A stretch of DNA of 64,000 bases from Microbacterium sp. T2.11-28. Its GTDB lineage: Bacteria > Actinomycetota > Actinomycetes > Actinomycetales > Microbacteriaceae. The stretch's first letter is position 1. Every line of letters starts with the position of its first letter. The notes beneath the pieces are model-generated. The model was not told where the DNA came from. It searched no databases and was given only the letters and a program-made list of their open reading frames with translations. Positions 1 through 8,585 of the stretch are shown here, in pieces. Location of the stretch: positions 1 through 64,000 of the forward strand of contig NZ_CATNHF010000001.1 of the NCBI RefSeq assembly GCF_950097975.1, read 5' to 3'. A program made the position numbers and the translations under genes.

Positions 1-866
1 CCTGCGAGCGTCCCGATGCGTCGTCCCCGGCGCTCGACCTCATCGGCGTCTCGGGCGCCTCGGGCTCCCCCGCCCTCACCCTGAAGGATCCCGTCTTCGT
101 CGAGGAGACCTCGTTCGAGGACGTCACCGTGGGCGAGGGCCCCGCCGTCACCTCCGACGCCCAGGACGTCGTGTTCTCGGTGGCGATCGCCAACGGCGCA
201 TCGGGGGAGACCCTGATCTCGTCCGGCACCGACGTCCGCCCGCTGTCCGGCTGGGTCGAGCACTACGCGGGCCTCGCGGACATGATGCGCTGCGCCACCG
301 AGGGCTCCCGCGTCGTCGGCGCGATCCCGTTCGACCAGGTCTCGGAGGAGGCGGCGAGCAGCATGGGCCTCACCGAGGGCCAGTCGCTGGCGGTCGTGCT
401 CGACCTCCAGAAGGTCTACCTCCCCGCGGCCGACGGCGTCCCGCAGTACAACGACCGCCCCGGCATGCCGTCGGTCGTCCTCGCGCCCTCGGGCGCGCCC
501 GGCATCATCGTGCCCGACGCGGCACCGCCGACCGAGCTGGCCGTCGAGGTGCTCAAGCGCGGCGAGGGTCCCGCGGTGACCGCCGACGACAGCATCCGCA
601 TCCACTACACGGGCGTGACCTGGGCAGATCGCGAGGTGTTCGACTCGACCTGGGAGAACGGCGCCTCGGCGGCCGTCACGCTCGACGGCGTGGTCCCGGG
701 CTTCGCGCAGGCTCTCGAGGGCGCCACCGTCGGGTCGCAGCTGCTCGTGGTGATCCCGCCGGACCTCGGCTACGGCAGCGAGGGCACCGGCTCGATCCCC
801 GGCGACTCCACGCTGGTGTTCGTGATCGACGTCCTCGGCATCGACGCGCCCGCCCCGACGGAGTAG
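1..866 (+). CDS. FKBP-type peptidyl-prolyl cis-trans isomerase, 5' truncated by window edge
   Basis: The reading frame is open from the first complete codon at position 3, so the start lies upstream of the window; the GTG at 129 is internal. The last third is an FKBP domain: the segment HYTGVTW...FDSTWENG, then GFAQALEGATVGSQ and IPPDLGYG, with the hydrophobic strand LVFVIDVLGI closing the fold. The part before it resembles a second, degenerate FKBP-like domain (DQVSEEAASSMGL, ALAVVLDLQKV-like strand), a layout common in actinobacterial secreted or lipoprotein FKBPs. Such enzymes catalyse proline isomerisation, here probably on exported proteins. It lies 41 bp upstream of pafB, as in many actinobacteria. 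The signal sequence cannot be judged because the N-terminus is missing. Confidence 0.9.
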   Translation, partial: CERPDASSPALDLIGVSGASGSPALTLKDPVFVEETSFEDVTVGEGPAVTSDAQDVVFSVAIANGASGETLISSGTDVRPLSGWVEHYAGLADMMRCATEGSRVVGAIPFDQVSEEAASSMGLTEGQSLAVVLDLQKVYLPAADGVPQYNDRPGMPSVVLAPSGAPGIIVPDAAPPTELAVEVLKRGEGPAVTADDSIRIHYTGVTWADREVFDSTWENGASAAVTLDGVVPGFAQALEGATVGSQLLVVIPPDLGYGSEGTGSIPGDSTLVFVIDVLGIDAPAPTE

Positions 867-894
867 GCGACGCCGGCCAGGGCCGCGGCCGTCC

Positions 895-900
895 TAGGAT
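895..900 (+). promoter_or_regulatory. -10 box of leaderless pafB promoter
   Basis: TAGGAT ends 7 nt before the GTG at 908, so transcription would start at the start codon. No good -35 is visible. The box overlaps the ATG at 899. Confidence 0.5.
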
Positions 901-907
901 GAGTCGC

Positions 908-1906
908 GTGGCCACCGAATCGACGCGCATCGCTCCCGAGGAGCGGCTCGTCAACCTCGTCGTGGCGCTCCTGGCGACAGACCAGGGGCTGACGAAGGAC
1001 ACGATCCTCACCTCGGTGTCGGGCTATCGCGAGCAGAGCGAGGCCGGAGCGGGCAAGGACGCGCTCGAGAAGATGTTCGAGCGCGACAAGGAGAACCTGC
1101 GCGGTCTCGGCGTCCCGATCGAGACCATCGGCGACTTCGCCGATCCCGACGACCTGCGCGAGGCGCGCTACCGCATCCCCACGAGCGAGTACGAGCTTCC
1201 CGTCGACATCGACTTCACCCCGGCGGAGCTGGCCGTGCTCAATCTCGCCGGCGGGGTGTGGAGCGAGAGCTCCATGTCCGCGCAGGCGCGCAGCGGACTG
1301 CGCAAGATCCGCGCCCTCGGCAACGAGGTCGACGCGCCCATCATCGGCTACTCGCCGCGGATCAATCTCCGCGAGCCCGCCTTCGCGCCGCTCCAGCGCG
1401 CGATCGAGCAGGCGCGCGAAGTGGAGTTCGACTATCTGAAGGCCGGCGACGACACCCCCGGGCGTCGACGCGTCCGACCGCTGGCGCTGCTCGAGTACGA
1501 GGGACGCTGGCACGTCTACGGCTTCGACCGCGATCAGAACGCCGAGCGCACCTTCCTGCTCTCGCGCGTGGCCTCGCCCGTCCAGGTGACCAAGCGTGCG
1601 TTCGACCCGTCGCTGCGCGACGGTGCGGGGGAGAAGGCGCTGAGCGGCCTGCACGCCGTCGCGGCGCGGCAGCAGGCGCTGCTCGAGGTGGCGCCGGGCA
1701 CCGAGGCGGCCCTGCGGCTGAGCCGACGCGCCAGCGTCGCCGAGCAGGGCATCCGGGTGCCCTACGTCGACGTCCACGTCTTCGCCGACGAGCTGGCCTC
1801 GTACGGTCCCGAGGTGCGCGTCGTCGAGCCCGGCGACCTGCGCGACGAGGTCATCCGACGCCTCGAGCGCACGCTGGCCACCCACACGGACGGGGGCCTG
1901 CGATGA
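908..1906 (+). CDS. pafB: WYL-domain transcriptional regulator PafB
   Basis: This is one half of the PafB-PafC activator of the actinobacterial, LexA-independent DNA-damage response (role known from mycobacteria). The N-terminal ~80 residues form a winged-helix DNA-binding region (ERLVNLVVALLATDQGLTKD). A WYL domain sits around residues 160-225, including FDYLKAGDD, RRRVRPLAL and RWHVYGFDRD, followed by the WCX-type extension. The GTG at 908 is preferred because a -10 box sits 7 nt before it; the in-frame ATG at 899 lies inside that box and would need a longer transcript. The stop overlaps the pafC start (ATGA), so the two are translationally coupled. Confidence 0.9.
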   Translation: MATESTRIAPEERLVNLVVALLATDQGLTKDTILTSVSGYREQSEAGAGKDALEKMFERDKENLRGLGVPIETIGDFADPDDLREARYRIPTSEYELPVDIDFTPAELAVLNLAGGVWSESSMSAQARSGLRKIRALGNEVDAPIIGYSPRINLREPAFAPLQRAIEQAREVEFDYLKAGDDTPGRRRVRPLALLEYEGRWHVYGFDRDQNAERTFLLSRVASPVQVTKRAFDPSLRDGAGEKALSGLHAVAARQQALLEVAPGTEAALRLSRRASVAEQGIRVPYVDVHVFADELASYGPEVRVVEPGDLRDEVIRRLERTLATHTDGGLR

Positions 1907-2862
1907 GCGACAAGCCACTGCTCGCCACCGATCGCGCCGCGCTGATCCTGCAGCTCGTGCCCTATCTGATCGGCAAGGGCGAAGTGTCGCTGGCCGAGGC
2001 CGCGGACGAGTTCGACGTGTCCGAGGCGCAGATGCGCGGGATGGTCGAGAAGCTCACCGTCATCGGCCTGCCCGGCGACGGCGGGTTCTGGCAGATGGCG
2101 AACGACCTCTTCGACATCGACTGGGACCTCCTCGACGAGCACGGGGTGATCTCGATCACGAACACGGTCGGCCTCGAGCGGACGCCGCGGCTGACCGCCC
2201 GCGAGGCGGCGGCGCTGCTGGCGGGCCTCCAGCTGGCGGCGACCCTCCCGGGTGTCGGCGACAGCGGGCTCGTGCAGGGTCTCCTCGCCAAGCTCGCCCG
2301 CGGCGCGTCGGGCGTGCCCGCCGAGGTGATCGTGGCTCCCGAAGCGGTCGACGACGTGCGGGTCGCCGTCGCCGCCGCCCTGCGCGACGGCGTCGCCGTC
2401 TCGTTCACCTACAAGGCGCCCGACGCCCCCGTGACCACCCGCACCGTCGACCCCGTCAAGGTGCACATCGCGTCGGGCCAGTGGTACCTGCAGGGCTGGT
2501 GCCATCTCCGGCAGGCGATGCGCACCTTCCACCTCGACCGCGTGTCCGACGTGCGTCCCACCGACATCCCGATCACCCACGGCGGCGAGCACGTCCCGGA
2601 CCTGTTCGAGCCGAGCGAGACGGATGCCGTCGCCGATCTCCGCATCCGCGCCGCCGTGATCCCGCTGCTGGCCGATTACCTGGACCGATCCACCGTCGCG
2701 GGCACGGGAGACGTGCGGACCGCGCAGATCCGGGTCGCCGACGAACGCAGCCTCAAGCGCGTCGCGGCCCGTCACGCCGGCGACGTCGAGGTCGAGGGTC
2801 CCGAGGGTGCCCGGCGCGCGGTCGCCGCCTGGGCGGAGGCGGGACTCGACCAGTACCGGTGA
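1903..2862 (+). CDS. pafC: WYL-domain transcriptional regulator PafC
   Basis: 319-residue partner of PafB. N-terminal winged-helix segment (RAALILQLVPYLIGKGEVSL), then a WYL domain with the signature QWYLQGW near residues 190-197 and FHLDRVSD, and a C-terminal WCX-like region ending in EAGLDQYR. WYL domains are thought to sense a nucleic-acid ligand, probably single-stranded DNA in the PafBC complex. The start ATG overlaps the pafB stop by 4 nt. The pair precedes tatA, the usual actinobacterial order. No Pup-ligase or proteasome gene is visible in this window, so any link to that system would lie upstream. Confidence 0.9.
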   Translation: MSDKPLLATDRAALILQLVPYLIGKGEVSLAEAADEFDVSEAQMRGMVEKLTVIGLPGDGGFWQMANDLFDIDWDLLDEHGVISITNTVGLERTPRLTAREAAALLAGLQLAATLPGVGDSGLVQGLLAKLARGASGVPAEVIVAPEAVDDVRVAVAAALRDGVAVSFTYKAPDAPVTTRTVDPVKVHIASGQWYLQGWCHLRQAMRTFHLDRVSDVRPTDIPITHGGEHVPDLFEPSETDAVADLRIRAAVIPLLADYLDRSTVAGTGDVRTAQIRVADERSLKRVAARHAGDVEVEGPEGARRAVAAWAEAGLDQYR

Positions 2863-2885
2863 GCGTCCCCGCAGGCGCGGCGGGT

Positions 2886-2891
2886 TAGACT
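2886..2891 (+). promoter_or_regulatory. -10 box of tatA promoter
   Basis: TAGACT lies 28 nt before the tatA ATG. Unlike the leaderless genes nearby, it gives a short leader that contains the ribosome-binding site GAGGGG. Confidence 0.45.
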
Positions 2892-2919
2892 TTCCCACAA
2901 GCTCTGACGAGGGGATGCC

Positions 2920-3180
2920 ATGTCCAACCTGTTCGCTGGTCCGCACCTGTGGATCCTGCTCATCGTCATCCTGCTGCTGTTCGGCGCCGCCAAGCTTCCC
3001 GCGCTGGCCAAGAGCATGGGTCAGTCCGCTCGGATCTTCCGCGGCGAGATGAAGGCCATGAAGGCCGACGACGCGACCACCACGTCCACTGCCGCCGACC
3101 TCCCCGCCGGGGAGGCGACCACGCCGGCCCCGGCCGACCCGGCCGCAGGCACGGGCAGCGCGGACGCACCCAAGCCGTAA
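2920..3180 (+). CDS. tatA: Twin-arginine translocase subunit TatA
   Basis: Small (86 residues) pore-forming subunit of the Tat system, which exports folded proteins carrying twin-arginine signals. It shows the classical layout: one N-terminal membrane helix (LWILLIVILLLFGAAKLPAL), the FG hinge (LLFGAAKLP), an amphipathic helix (AKSMGQSARIFRGEMKAM) and a low-complexity Ala/Pro/Thr tail. A GAGGGG ribosome-binding site sits 5 nt before ATG. tatC follows after 6 nt. No tatB is present next to it, as is usual in actinobacteria, where tatB lies elsewhere. Confidence 0.95.
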   Translation: MSNLFAGPHLWILLIVILLLFGAAKLPALAKSMGQSARIFRGEMKAMKADDATTTSTAADLPAGEATTPAPADPAAGTGSADAPKP

Positions 3181-3186
3181 CCGCAC

Positions 3187-3993
3187 GTGGCCACGGTCCA
3201 GCGCGCCGCCGCCGCCGAAGATGCGCCGCGCCGTGACCGGCGCATGTCTCTCGCCGCGCATCTCACCGAGCTCCGCCGACGCTTCATCATCGCCCTCGTC
3301 GCCCTCGTGGTGGCGGGGATCGTGGCGTTCTTCCTGACCGACTTCATCATCTGGGCGATGACCGAGCCGATCCGCATGGTCGCCGAGCAGCGCGGGATGG
3401 AGGACAAGGTCGGTCTGATGTACCAGACCGTCACGGGCCCCTTCGACATGCGCCTGCGCATCGCGTTCGCGGTGGGCTTCCTCCTGTCTGCGCCGGTGTG
3501 GATCTGGCAGGTGTGGGCGTTCCTGATGCCGGGTCTCACGCGCAAGGAGATCCGCTACACGGTCGGGTTCGTGTCGGCCGCCATCCCGCTCTTCTTCGCG
3601 GGCGTGTACGTGGGCTGGTGGGTGATGCCCCACATCGTGGAGATCATGGCCACCTTCACCCCCGAGGGCGCTGCGAACTGGTTCGACAGCAAGTACTACT
3701 ACGACTTCGTCTTCAAGCTCCTGCTGGTCGTGGGAGTCTCCTTCGTCGTTCCGGTCTTCCTTGTCGCACTGAACCTCGCGGGCGTCATGACGGGACGCGC
3801 GATCATCAAGGGCTGGCGCGTCGCGGTGATCGTCGCCGTCGTCTTCGCCGGTCTCGCCACGCCCGCCGCAGACGTCGTCAGCATGCTCCTGCTGGCCGGC
3901 ATCCTCATCGTGCTGTTCTTCGCCGCGGCCGGGCTCTCGATGCTCTTCGACAGGCGACGCGCCAAGCGCGCGGTGCTGGACGGGCTGCAGTGA
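3187..3993 (+). CDS. tatC: Twin-arginine translocase subunit TatC
   Basis: 268-residue polytopic membrane protein that binds the twin-arginine signal peptide. The N-terminal cytosolic motif HLTELRRR precedes the first of six membrane helices; FMPGLTRKEIR is the conserved loop after helix 2, and LATPAADVVSML the last conserved segment. The GTG at 3187 is used here; an internal ATG at 3244 (MSLAAHLTEL) would still give a complete TatC. The stop overlaps the next start as GTGA, coupling it to the helicase gene. Confidence 0.93.
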   Translation: MATVQRAAAAEDAPRRDRRMSLAAHLTELRRRFIIALVALVVAGIVAFFLTDFIIWAMTEPIRMVAEQRGMEDKVGLMYQTVTGPFDMRLRIAFAVGFLLSAPVWIWQVWAFLMPGLTRKEIRYTVGFVSAAIPLFFAGVYVGWWVMPHIVEIMATFTPEGAANWFDSKYYYDFVFKLLLVVGVSFVVPVFLVALNLAGVMTGRAIIKGWRVAVIVAVVFAGLATPAADVVSMLLLAGILIVLFFAAAGLSMLFDRRRAKRAVLDGLQ

Positions 3994-6428
3994 CCGATCC
4001 CGCCGGGCGATTCGCCCGCGCCGAGGCGGCGCGCTCCCATCCGCTGACGACCGCGTTCGCCGATGCGCAGCGGTTCGACCTCGATCCGTTCCAGATCGCC
4101 GGCTGTCACGCGCTCGAAGCGGGACGCAGCGTGCTGGTCGCCGCCCCCACCGGGGCCGGCAAGACGATCGTCGGCGAGTTCGCGGTGCACCTGGCCATGC
4201 AGGAGCCGGGGGAGAAGGCGTTCTACACGACGCCCATGAAGGCACTGTCCAACCAGAAGTTCCGCGAGCTGCAGGACGTGTACGGCGAGAGCGAGGTGGG
4301 ACTGCTCACCGGCGACACGAACATCAACGGGTCGGCGCGCATCGTCGTGATGACCACCGAGGTGCTGCGCAACATGCTCTACGCCGACTCGCCGGCGCTG
4401 CGGGGTCTGCGCTACGTCGTGATGGATGAGGTCCACTACCTCGCCGACCGCTTCCGCGGCGCGGTGTGGGAGGAGGTCATCATCCACCTGCCGCCGCAGG
4501 TGCGGCTGGTGTCGCTGTCGGCGACCGTGTCCAACGCGGAGGAGTTCGGCGACTGGCTCGACACGGTGCGCGGCGACACGGAGGTGATCGTGTCCGAGAC
4601 GCGGCCGGTGCCGCTCGAGCAGCACGTCCTCGTCCGCGGCGACCTGCTGCCGCTGTTCGACGACCGCGCCGGAATCGCGACCGCGCAGGTCAACCAGGAG
4701 CTCATGCGGATCCGCTCCGTCAAGGGGTCGAACTTCGACAACAACCGCCGCGTGCAGGAGTTCCGCTCCTCCGGCGGCTACGAGGCCGGGCACCGCCGAC
4801 CGCACAAGGGGGGACGCCGGCCCGTCCGCTCCGCCAACGTCCAGCGCATCGAGCGCATCGACCGGCCCGACGTCGTCGAGCTGCTCGGCCGGGCGAATCT
4901 CCTGCCGGCGATCTTCTTCATCTTCAGCCGGGCGGGGTGCGACGGCGCGGTCCAGCAGGTGCGTCGCTCCGGCGTGCGGCTGACCAGCCGCGAGGAGCGC
5001 GACGAGATCCGCCAGATCGTGGACGAGCGCACGCGGACGATGCAGGACGAGGACCTGGCCGTCCTGGGATTCTGGGAGTGGCGGGAGAACCTCGAGCGCG
5101 GGGTCGCCGCGCATCACGCGGGACTGCTCCCGGCGTTCAAGGAGATCGTCGAGGAGCTCTTCCAGCGCAAGCTCGTCAAGGCCGTCTTCGCCACCGAGAC
5201 GCTGGCGCTCGGGATCAACATGCCGGCCCGCACCGTCGTGCTCGAGAAGCTCGAGAAGTTCAACGGCGAGGCGCGCGTCGCGATCACCGCCGGCGAGTAC
5301 ACGCAGCTCACCGGCCGTGCGGGACGCCGCGGCATCGACGTCGAGGGGCACGCCGTCATCCAGTGGACCGAGGGCCTGGATCCGCAGGCGGTCGCCGCCC
5401 TCGCGTCGCGGCGCACCTATCCGCTGAACTCCAGCTTCCGGCCCACGTACAACATGGCCGTCAACCTCATCGACCAGTTCGGCCGGCCGCGGGCGCGGGA
5501 GATCCTCGAGTCCTCGTTCGCGCAGTTCCAGGCGGACAGATCCGTCGTCGGGCTGGCACGTCAGGTCAAGGACGCCGAGGAGTCGCTCGCCGGCTACACG
5601 AAGGCGATGGCGTGCGATCGGGGCGACTTCCCGGAGTACGCGCAGATGCGGCGTGAGCTCAGCGATCTCGAGAAGCTCAACCGCGCCGACCGCACCGCTC
5701 CGGCCAAGACGCGGCAGCAGCGGCAGAACCAGATCCAGTCGCTGCGCCGCCGACTGCAGCGGCATCCGTGCCACTCGTGCCCCGACCGGGAGAAGCACGC
5801 CCGCTGGGGCGAGCGGTACGCGAAGCTCAGCCGGCAGATCGACAAGCTCCGTCATCAGATCGAGACCCGCACCGGCACGGTGGCGCGCATCTTCGACCGC
5901 GTCGTCGATGTGCTCGCCGCCCTCGACTACGTCGTGGTGGATGCCGACGGCACCAGCCGGCTCACCGACGCGGGCGCGACGATGCGGCGGATCTACGGCG
6001 AGCGCGATCTGCTGGTCGCCGAGTCGCTCCGGCGCGGCCTGTGGACCGGGCTGGACGCGCCCGGGCTCGCGGCCCTCGCCTGCTGCCTCGTGTACGAGCC
6101 CCGCCGTGACGACGCCGGCGACCGCGCGCTGCCCCGTGGGGCCTTCCGCGCCGCACTGAGCGACACACAGGAGCTCTGGGCGGTGCTGGACGACCTGGAG
6201 CGCGACCACCGGCTGCCCGGCTCGGAGCCGCCCTCTGCGGGGCTCGCACAGGCGATGCACTCGTGGGCGCGCGGGGTCGCCCTCGATCGCGTGCTCGTCG
6301 AGGCGGACCTCGCCGCGGGCGACTTCGTGCGCTGGACCAAGCAGACGATCGACCTGCTCGACCAGCTCTCGATGGTCGCCGACCCGCCGGTGGCGACCAC
6401 GGCGCGGAAGGCGCTGGACGCTGAGTGA
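3990..6428 (+). CDS. helY: HelY-type superfamily 2 (Ski2-like) RNA/DNA helicase
   Basis: 812-residue DExH helicase. Walker A APTGAGKT lies at about residues 52-59, the Walker B/DEVH box at 146-149 (VMDEVHYL), motif III as SLSAT, and motifs V/VI as TETLALGINMPAR and QLTGRAGRRG. The C-terminal part carries a Cys pair (CHSCPD) and a DSHCT-like region. Homologues are related to Ski2/Mtr4 and are expected to unwind structured RNA or RNA:DNA hybrids; the cellular role in actinobacteria is not well defined. The GTG start overlaps the tatC stop by 4 nt, and the pairing with tatC is a common actinobacterial arrangement. Confidence 0.9.
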   Translation: MTDPAGRFARAEAARSHPLTTAFADAQRFDLDPFQIAGCHALEAGRSVLVAAPTGAGKTIVGEFAVHLAMQEPGEKAFYTTPMKALSNQKFRELQDVYGESEVGLLTGDTNINGSARIVVMTTEVLRNMLYADSPALRGLRYVVMDEVHYLADRFRGAVWEEVIIHLPPQVRLVSLSATVSNAEEFGDWLDTVRGDTEVIVSETRPVPLEQHVLVRGDLLPLFDDRAGIATAQVNQELMRIRSVKGSNFDNNRRVQEFRSSGGYEAGHRRPHKGGRRPVRSANVQRIERIDRPDVVELLGRANLLPAIFFIFSRAGCDGAVQQVRRSGVRLTSREERDEIRQIVDERTRTMQDEDLAVLGFWEWRENLERGVAAHHAGLLPAFKEIVEELFQRKLVKAVFATETLALGINMPARTVVLEKLEKFNGEARVAITAGEYTQLTGRAGRRGIDVEGHAVIQWTEGLDPQAVAALASRRTYPLNSSFRPTYNMAVNLIDQFGRPRAREILESSFAQFQADRSVVGLARQVKDAEESLAGYTKAMACDRGDFPEYAQMRRELSDLEKLNRADRTAPAKTRQQRQNQIQSLRRRLQRHPCHSCPDREKHARWGERYAKLSRQIDKLRHQIETRTGTVARIFDRVVDVLAALDYVVVDADGTSRLTDAGATMRRIYGERDLLVAESLRRGLWTGLDAPGLAALACCLVYEPRRDDAGDRALPRGAFRAALSDTQELWAVLDDLERDHRLPGSEPPSAGLAQAMHSWARGVALDRVLVEADLAAGDFVRWTKQTIDLLDQLSMVADPPVATTARKALDAE

Positions 6429-6466
6429 CGCGGCTTCGTCGCGTACTCGACGGTCTGAGCCTCGCT

Positions 6467-6472
6467 TAGGCT
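6467..6472 (+). promoter_or_regulatory. -10 box of leaderless lnt promoter
   Basis: TAGGCT ends 6 nt before the GTG start at 6479. No ribosome-binding site precedes that GTG, which supports leaderless initiation. Confidence 0.5.
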
Positions 6473-6478
6473 CGTTCC

Positions 6479-8071
6479 GTGGCTTCTCCCGTGCCCGACT
6501 CCGCCCGTCCCCTCCTGCCGCTGTGGAGCGCGATCCTCGTCGCGATCGGCGGCGGCGTGGTGCTGGATCTCGCCTTCCCGGACATCGGCTGGTGGCCGCT
6601 GGCTTTCGTGGGCGTCGCGGCATCCCTCGTCTCGCTGATCGGGCGCTCGGCCTGGGGAGCGGTCGCGGTGGGGGCGGCGTTCGCAGCGAGCTTCTACCTC
6701 GTGCACATCGTCTGGATCAGCCGGTACCTCGGCCCGGTGCCCTGGTTCGCCCTGGCGGGCGTGGAGACCGTGCTCAGCGCTGTGGGCGCCGTGGCACTCG
6801 CCTGGGCCTACCGGTGGCTGCCCCGGCTCGCCCCGGGGCGTCCTCTCGTGCGGCTCCTGGCGCTCCCGGCTCTGGTCGCGGGACTGTGGTCGGCCCGTGA
6901 ACTGTGGCTCGGGAGCTGGCCGTACACGGGCTTCCCCTGGGGCCGCCTCGGCATGAGCCAGGCCGAGAGCCCGCTCGCGCACGTCGCGTCGTGGACGGGG
7001 GTCACGGGGCTCGGCTTCCTCATGGTCTTCCTCACCGCAGCCGTGATCGAGCTCGTCCGAAGCGGCGCGTGGCGCCGGCCGCTGCGCGTCGTCCCGGCCG
7101 TCGTCGTCGCCGTCGTGCTCCTCGCGACCCCGCTGTTCCCCACGAGCGACGCCGGCACGATGCGAGTCGGCGCGGTGCAGGGCAACGGTCCCGCCGGATA
7201 CTTCGACGAGCGCGAGCCCTACGCGGTGCTGCAGGCGCAGCTCGATGCGACGGCGGCGCTGGCCGGTGAGGACCTGGACGTGCTGCTGTGGCCGGAGGGC
7301 GGGATCGACGCCGATCCGACGGCCAACGACTCGGTGGCGCGCGTGCTCGACGGTCTGTCGGCGTCCTTCGACGCACCGCTCATCGTCAACGCCGCGACCC
7401 AGCGTGGCGAGGACACGTTCAACACCTCGATGCTGTGGGAGGCGGGTGCGGACAACCCGGTCGCCTTCCACGACAAGAGCAACCCCGTGCCGATGGGGGA
7501 GTACGTGCCCGACCGGTGGTTCTACGAGATGCTCGCCCCCGACCTGGTCGGACTCATCCAGCGCGAGTACACGCCCGGCACCAACGCCCCGTTCTTCGAC
7601 GTCGGCGGCATCGGCGTGGGATTGGCCATCTGCTTCGACGTCATCTACGACGACGTCATCTGGGAGGGAGCGCGCGACGGAGCGCAGGTCTACATGTTCC
7701 AGACGAACAACGCCGACTTCCGCGACACCGACGAGAACCTCCAGCAGCTGTCGTTCGCCCGCATGCGCGCGATCGAGACCGGCCGCTCGGTGGTCAATCT
7801 GTCGACGGTGGGCACCAGTCAGGTGATCGCACCCGATGGCACGACGATCGACGCCCTGCCGGCGGGGACGGCGGGCGCGCTGCTGACCGATGTGCCGCTG
7901 CGGAGCGGTCTGACGCCCGCGGTCGTCCTCGGCGGGGCCGTGCAGACGCTCCTGGGGTGGGGGAGCCTGGCCGCCCTACTGGTCGCCGGCCTCCTGGTGC
8001 GGCTGCGGCGGCGCACGACGACGACGCCGGCCCCCGAAGGAGCCGGCGTCGTCGAGGGTCAGCGGGGCTGA
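6479..8071 (+). CDS. lnt: Apolipoprotein N-acyltransferase
   Basis: 530-residue inner-membrane enzyme that adds the third acyl chain to the N-terminal Cys of lipoproteins, after Lgt (also in this window) and signal peptidase II. Six or more membrane helices fill residues ~15-220. The extracytoplasmic nitrilase-like domain follows, with catalytic Glu273 (LLWPEGGID), Lys333 (HDKSNPVPMGEY) and Cys385 (LAICFDVIYDD). A final membrane helix lies near the C-terminus. No ppm-type glycosyltransferase is fused to it, unlike some mycobacterial homologues. It converges on rbpA with 9 bp between stops. Confidence 0.93.
   Translation: MASPVPDSARPLLPLWSAILVAIGGGVVLDLAFPDIGWWPLAFVGVAASLVSLIGRSAWGAVAVGAAFAASFYLVHIVWISRYLGPVPWFALAGVETVLSAVGAVALAWAYRWLPRLAPGRPLVRLLALPALVAGLWSARELWLGSWPYTGFPWGRLGMSQAESPLAHVASWTGVTGLGFLMVFLTAAVIELVRSGAWRRPLRVVPAVVVAVVLLATPLFPTSDAGTMRVGAVQGNGPAGYFDEREPYAVLQAQLDATAALAGEDLDVLLWPEGGIDADPTANDSVARVLDGLSASFDAPLIVNAATQRGEDTFNTSMLWEAGADNPVAFHDKSNPVPMGEYVPDRWFYEMLAPDLVGLIQREYTPGTNAPFFDVGGIGVGLAICFDVIYDDVIWEGARDGAQVYMFQTNNADFRDTDENLQQLSFARMRAIETGRSVVNLSTVGTSQVIAPDGTTIDALPAGTAGALLTDVPLRSGLTPAVVLGGAVQTLLGWGSLAALLVAGLLVRLRRRTTTTPAPEGAGVVEGQRG
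8020..8053. terminator. Hairpin between convergent lnt and rbpA, inside the 3' end of lnt
   Basis: Perfect 12-bp stem GACGACGCCGGC (8020-8031) with its complement at 8042-8053 and a 10-nt loop. It lies within the last codons of lnt and beyond the rbpA stop. There is no T-tract, so it is either a GC-type terminator or an mRNA end-stabilising hairpin. Confidence 0.5.
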
Positions 8072-8080
8072 CTCAGAGCG

Positions 8081-8458
8081 TCACGCGGTGAGGCGCGTGG
8101 TCTCGTCCGTGCCGCCGCGGCGCGCGCGCACCAGAGCGAGGCGCTCTTCGAGCAGCTCCTCGAGCTCGGGGATGGTGCGGCGCTCCATGAGCATGTCCCA
8201 GTGGGTGCGTGCGACCTTGTCGCCGGAGTGGTCGATCTCGACGACCGTGTCGCCGACACGGAGTACGGCCTCGCCGCCGCACGTGCGGCACTCCCAGGCC
8301 TCGGGGGCCTCCGCGTCGGCCGCGAAGGTCATGACGGTCTCTCGTGAGCACTGCGTGCACACGTAGGTGAAGTTCGCGCGCTCGTGGAAAACGACGCCAT
8401 CCTCGCTCTGTAGGCTGGATGCGCCGATCCGCATGCCGCGCAGGCTGCGATCTGCCAT
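8081..8458 (-). CDS. rbpA: RNA polymerase-binding protein RbpA
   Basis: 125-residue actinobacterial transcription factor that binds RNA polymerase and principal sigma factors and stabilises the open complex. The N-terminal tail (RGMRIGASSL) leads to a core with paired cysteines C34/C37 (YVCTQC) and C57/C60 (ECRTC), then a basic linker and the sigma-interaction helix near the C-terminus (HWDMLMERRTIPELEELLEE region). Length and layout fit the family. A GAGAGGA ribosome-binding site precedes ATG. The gene converges with lnt, echoing the mycobacterial rbpA/ppm1 neighbourhood. Confidence 0.95.
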   Translation of the reverse strand: MADRSLRGMRIGASSLQSEDGVVFHERANFTYVCTQCSRETVMTFAADAEAPEAWECRTCGGEAVLRVGDTVVEIDHSGDKVARTHWDMLMERRTIPELEELLEERLALVRARRGGTDETTRLTA

Positions 8459-8485
8459 TGTGTGGTCCTCTCGTCTTCGTCAGGT

Positions 8486-8513
8486 ATAACGTCCTCACCT
8501 GTGCGCATCATCC
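8486..8513 (-). promoter_or_regulatory. Possible SigR/SigH-type promoter of rbpA
   Basis: Reading the minus strand, GGATG is followed after exactly 18 nt by GTT, about 28 nt before the rbpA start. Streptomyces SigR promoters read GGAAT-N18-GTT, and rbpA is a known SigR target there. The -35 match is imperfect and no good TANNNT box is seen in the same place. Confidence 0.35.
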
Positions 8514-8585
8514 GAACGGGAGGGTGCGAGGGGGCTTTCACAGGCGATGCCCAGGCTGCTCGGGGCCGCCGGTCGTGTCGTCGGG

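Noticed and set aside
899..901. ATG at 899 as start of pafB
   Set aside because: It lies within the likely -10 box TAGGAT; GTG at 908 fits the 7-nt leaderless spacing seen at many other genes.
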